Below the pieces are notes generated by a model. That model was not told the DNA's origin and made no database searches. It saw only the letters and a program-made list of their open reading frames with translations. Below are positions 63,521-64,000 of a stretch of DNA of 64,000 nt, in pieces (position 1 is the first letter of the stretch; every line of letters begins with the position of its first letter). The translations under genes and the position numbers were made by a program. This DNA is from Planifilum sp021793745 (GTDB taxonomy: Bacteria > Bacillota > Bacilli > Thermoactinomycetales > DSM-44946), in contig CALKAM010000024.1 in the NCBI GenBank assembly GCA_937983105.1, positions 11,451 to 75,450 on the forward strand, in the 5' to 3' direction.

Positions 63521-64000
63521 TCAGCTGTCTTCCCGGGAATCCCACAGATCGATCGAAGAACTGCCGTCATCCACATCCACCCCTTGGGTTCTCACCGAAC
63601 CGCCCCAGGAGGAACCCATCGCGTCATACCACACAGAATCGCTCTCCATCTCGCCATACCTCATCGGCGGACACGGGGGATACATGTACGGTCCGGGCAT
63701 CATCGGATACGGCATCGGCATCATCGGATACGGCATCGGATAACAACAGGGGTTCCAGGGATATACTGGAGCCGGGGCCATTGGAGGCATCATCGGCCTG
63801 TGCCGATCCGGGTAACCAGGATGGTGTTTGGGGCGCCGGGGAAACTCCGGACGGGGGTAACCCGGTTCTTCCCCCATCGGACAGGGATAGCGGCGGGGGG
63901 AATCCCAGTACTCCGGACTCTCCCACCCGTGTCTTCCGGGGCTTCTGTCGGGATAAGACCAGGACGATGAAGAGGGATACAGATACTCCTTCTTCGGCGG
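63521..64000 (-). CDS. Pro/Tyr/Met-rich spore-coat-like protein (5' end outside window)
   Basis: The frame is open from base 64000 down to the stop at 63521, so the N-terminus is outside. The visible 159 residues are rich in Pro, Tyr, Met, Ser and Trp, with a repeat of YPM/PMMP units (MPYPMMPMPYPMMPGPYMYP). Such tails are common in SafA/SpoVID-type coat assembly proteins that carry an N-terminal LysM domain. That domain cannot be seen here. It is followed by the CotS-like gene after 42 bases. Confidence 0.6.
   Translation of the reverse strand, partial: PPKKEYLYPSSSSWSYPDRSPGRHGWESPEYWDSPRRYPCPMGEEPGYPRPEFPRRPKHHPGYPDRHRPMMPPMAPAPVYPWNPCCYPMPYPMMPMPYPMMPGPYMYPPCPPMRYGEMESDSVWYDAMGSSWGGSVRTQGVDVDDGSSSIDLWDSREDS
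63696..63737. repeat. Two perfect 21-base tandem copies
   Basis: GGCATCATCGGATACGGCAT plus one base is repeated exactly twice, encoding the MPYPMMP repeat of the coat-like protein on the minus strand. It is a likely length-polymorphic site. Confidence 0.85.

Noticed and set aside
63624..63926. Second minus-strand frame with Ser/Asp repeats over the coat-like gene
   Set aside because: It is the shifted frame of the same tandem repeat and ends inside the gene; the Pro/Tyr/Met frame is open to the window edge.
1..64000. Prophage, CRISPR array, toxin-antitoxin or defence island
   Set aside because: No phage structural genes, integrases, transposases, regular spacer repeats or paired small toxin/antitoxin genes were seen. 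The window is mostly core genome.

Overview
The window (about 57% G+C by eye) is a chromosomal segment of a spore-forming, probably thermophilic Firmicute. Gene content and order match Bacillales: yqhQ-yqhP-like genes beside yqhO-mntR; gcvT-gcvPA-gcvPB divergent from yqhH-yqhG; recJ-secF-secD-comN; spoVB-yrbG-yrzE; yajC-tgt-queA-ruvB-ruvA-ruvC. Separate secD and secF, a very long B12-dependent ribonucleotide reductase, split FeoB and many GTG/TTG starts with strong Shine-Dalgarno sites suggest a thermoactinomycete-type bacterium (Planifilum/Kroppenstedtia-like). That placement is inference. No rRNA, tRNA, IS element, phage or CRISPR array was seen.

Layout. 1-5.6 kb: end of a yqhQ-like gene, a small membrane protein, a patatin/PrcB-like pair, mntR, then hutH behind a long hairpin leader, and a metallophosphoesterase. 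5.9-11.7 kb: SGNH hydrolase, nrdJ with two NrdR boxes, a D-amino-acid aminotransferase behind a structured leader, a small protein and a possible structured RNA. 11.7-24.7 kb: an NSS transporter with its MetS-like subunit, a membrane pseudokinase, a lipoprotein, a cstA/CC-tail protein/arsA-like operon, lipM, two SDR genes, and metN-metP-metQ under a SAM-I riboswitch.

24.7-36 kb: the glycine cleavage genes under a tandem glycine riboswitch, the SNF2 helicase/YqhG pair, an LPKTA-type wall protein, an omega-amidase-like hydrolase, mobB, a DUF4395-like protein and a quinone-reductase-like enzyme. 36-46 kb: apt, recJ, secF, secD, comN, and a two-component locus in which the kinase is frameshifted and the neighbouring exported protein carries an in-frame amber codon. 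46-56 kb: spoVB, DUF421, yrzE, a PAP2-like enzyme, the yajC-tgt-queA-ruv block and a polysaccharide deacetylase. 56-64 kb: feoA with a two-gene FeoB, a DinB-like protein, yebC, a two-gene glutamine-dependent NAD synthetase, a CotS-type spore kinase and a Pro/Tyr/Met-rich coat-like gene cut by the window edge.

Themes. One-carbon and sulfur metabolism is strongly riboregulated (SAM-I, tandem glycine). Metal handling is represented by mntR and feoAB, deoxynucleotide supply by nrdJ/NrdR, and spore formation by spoVB, coat-like genes and an LPXTA-type protein. The least explained items are the pseudokinase with an outside beta domain, the CstA/CC-tail/ArsA operon, the hutH and dat leader structures, and the damaged sensor locus.
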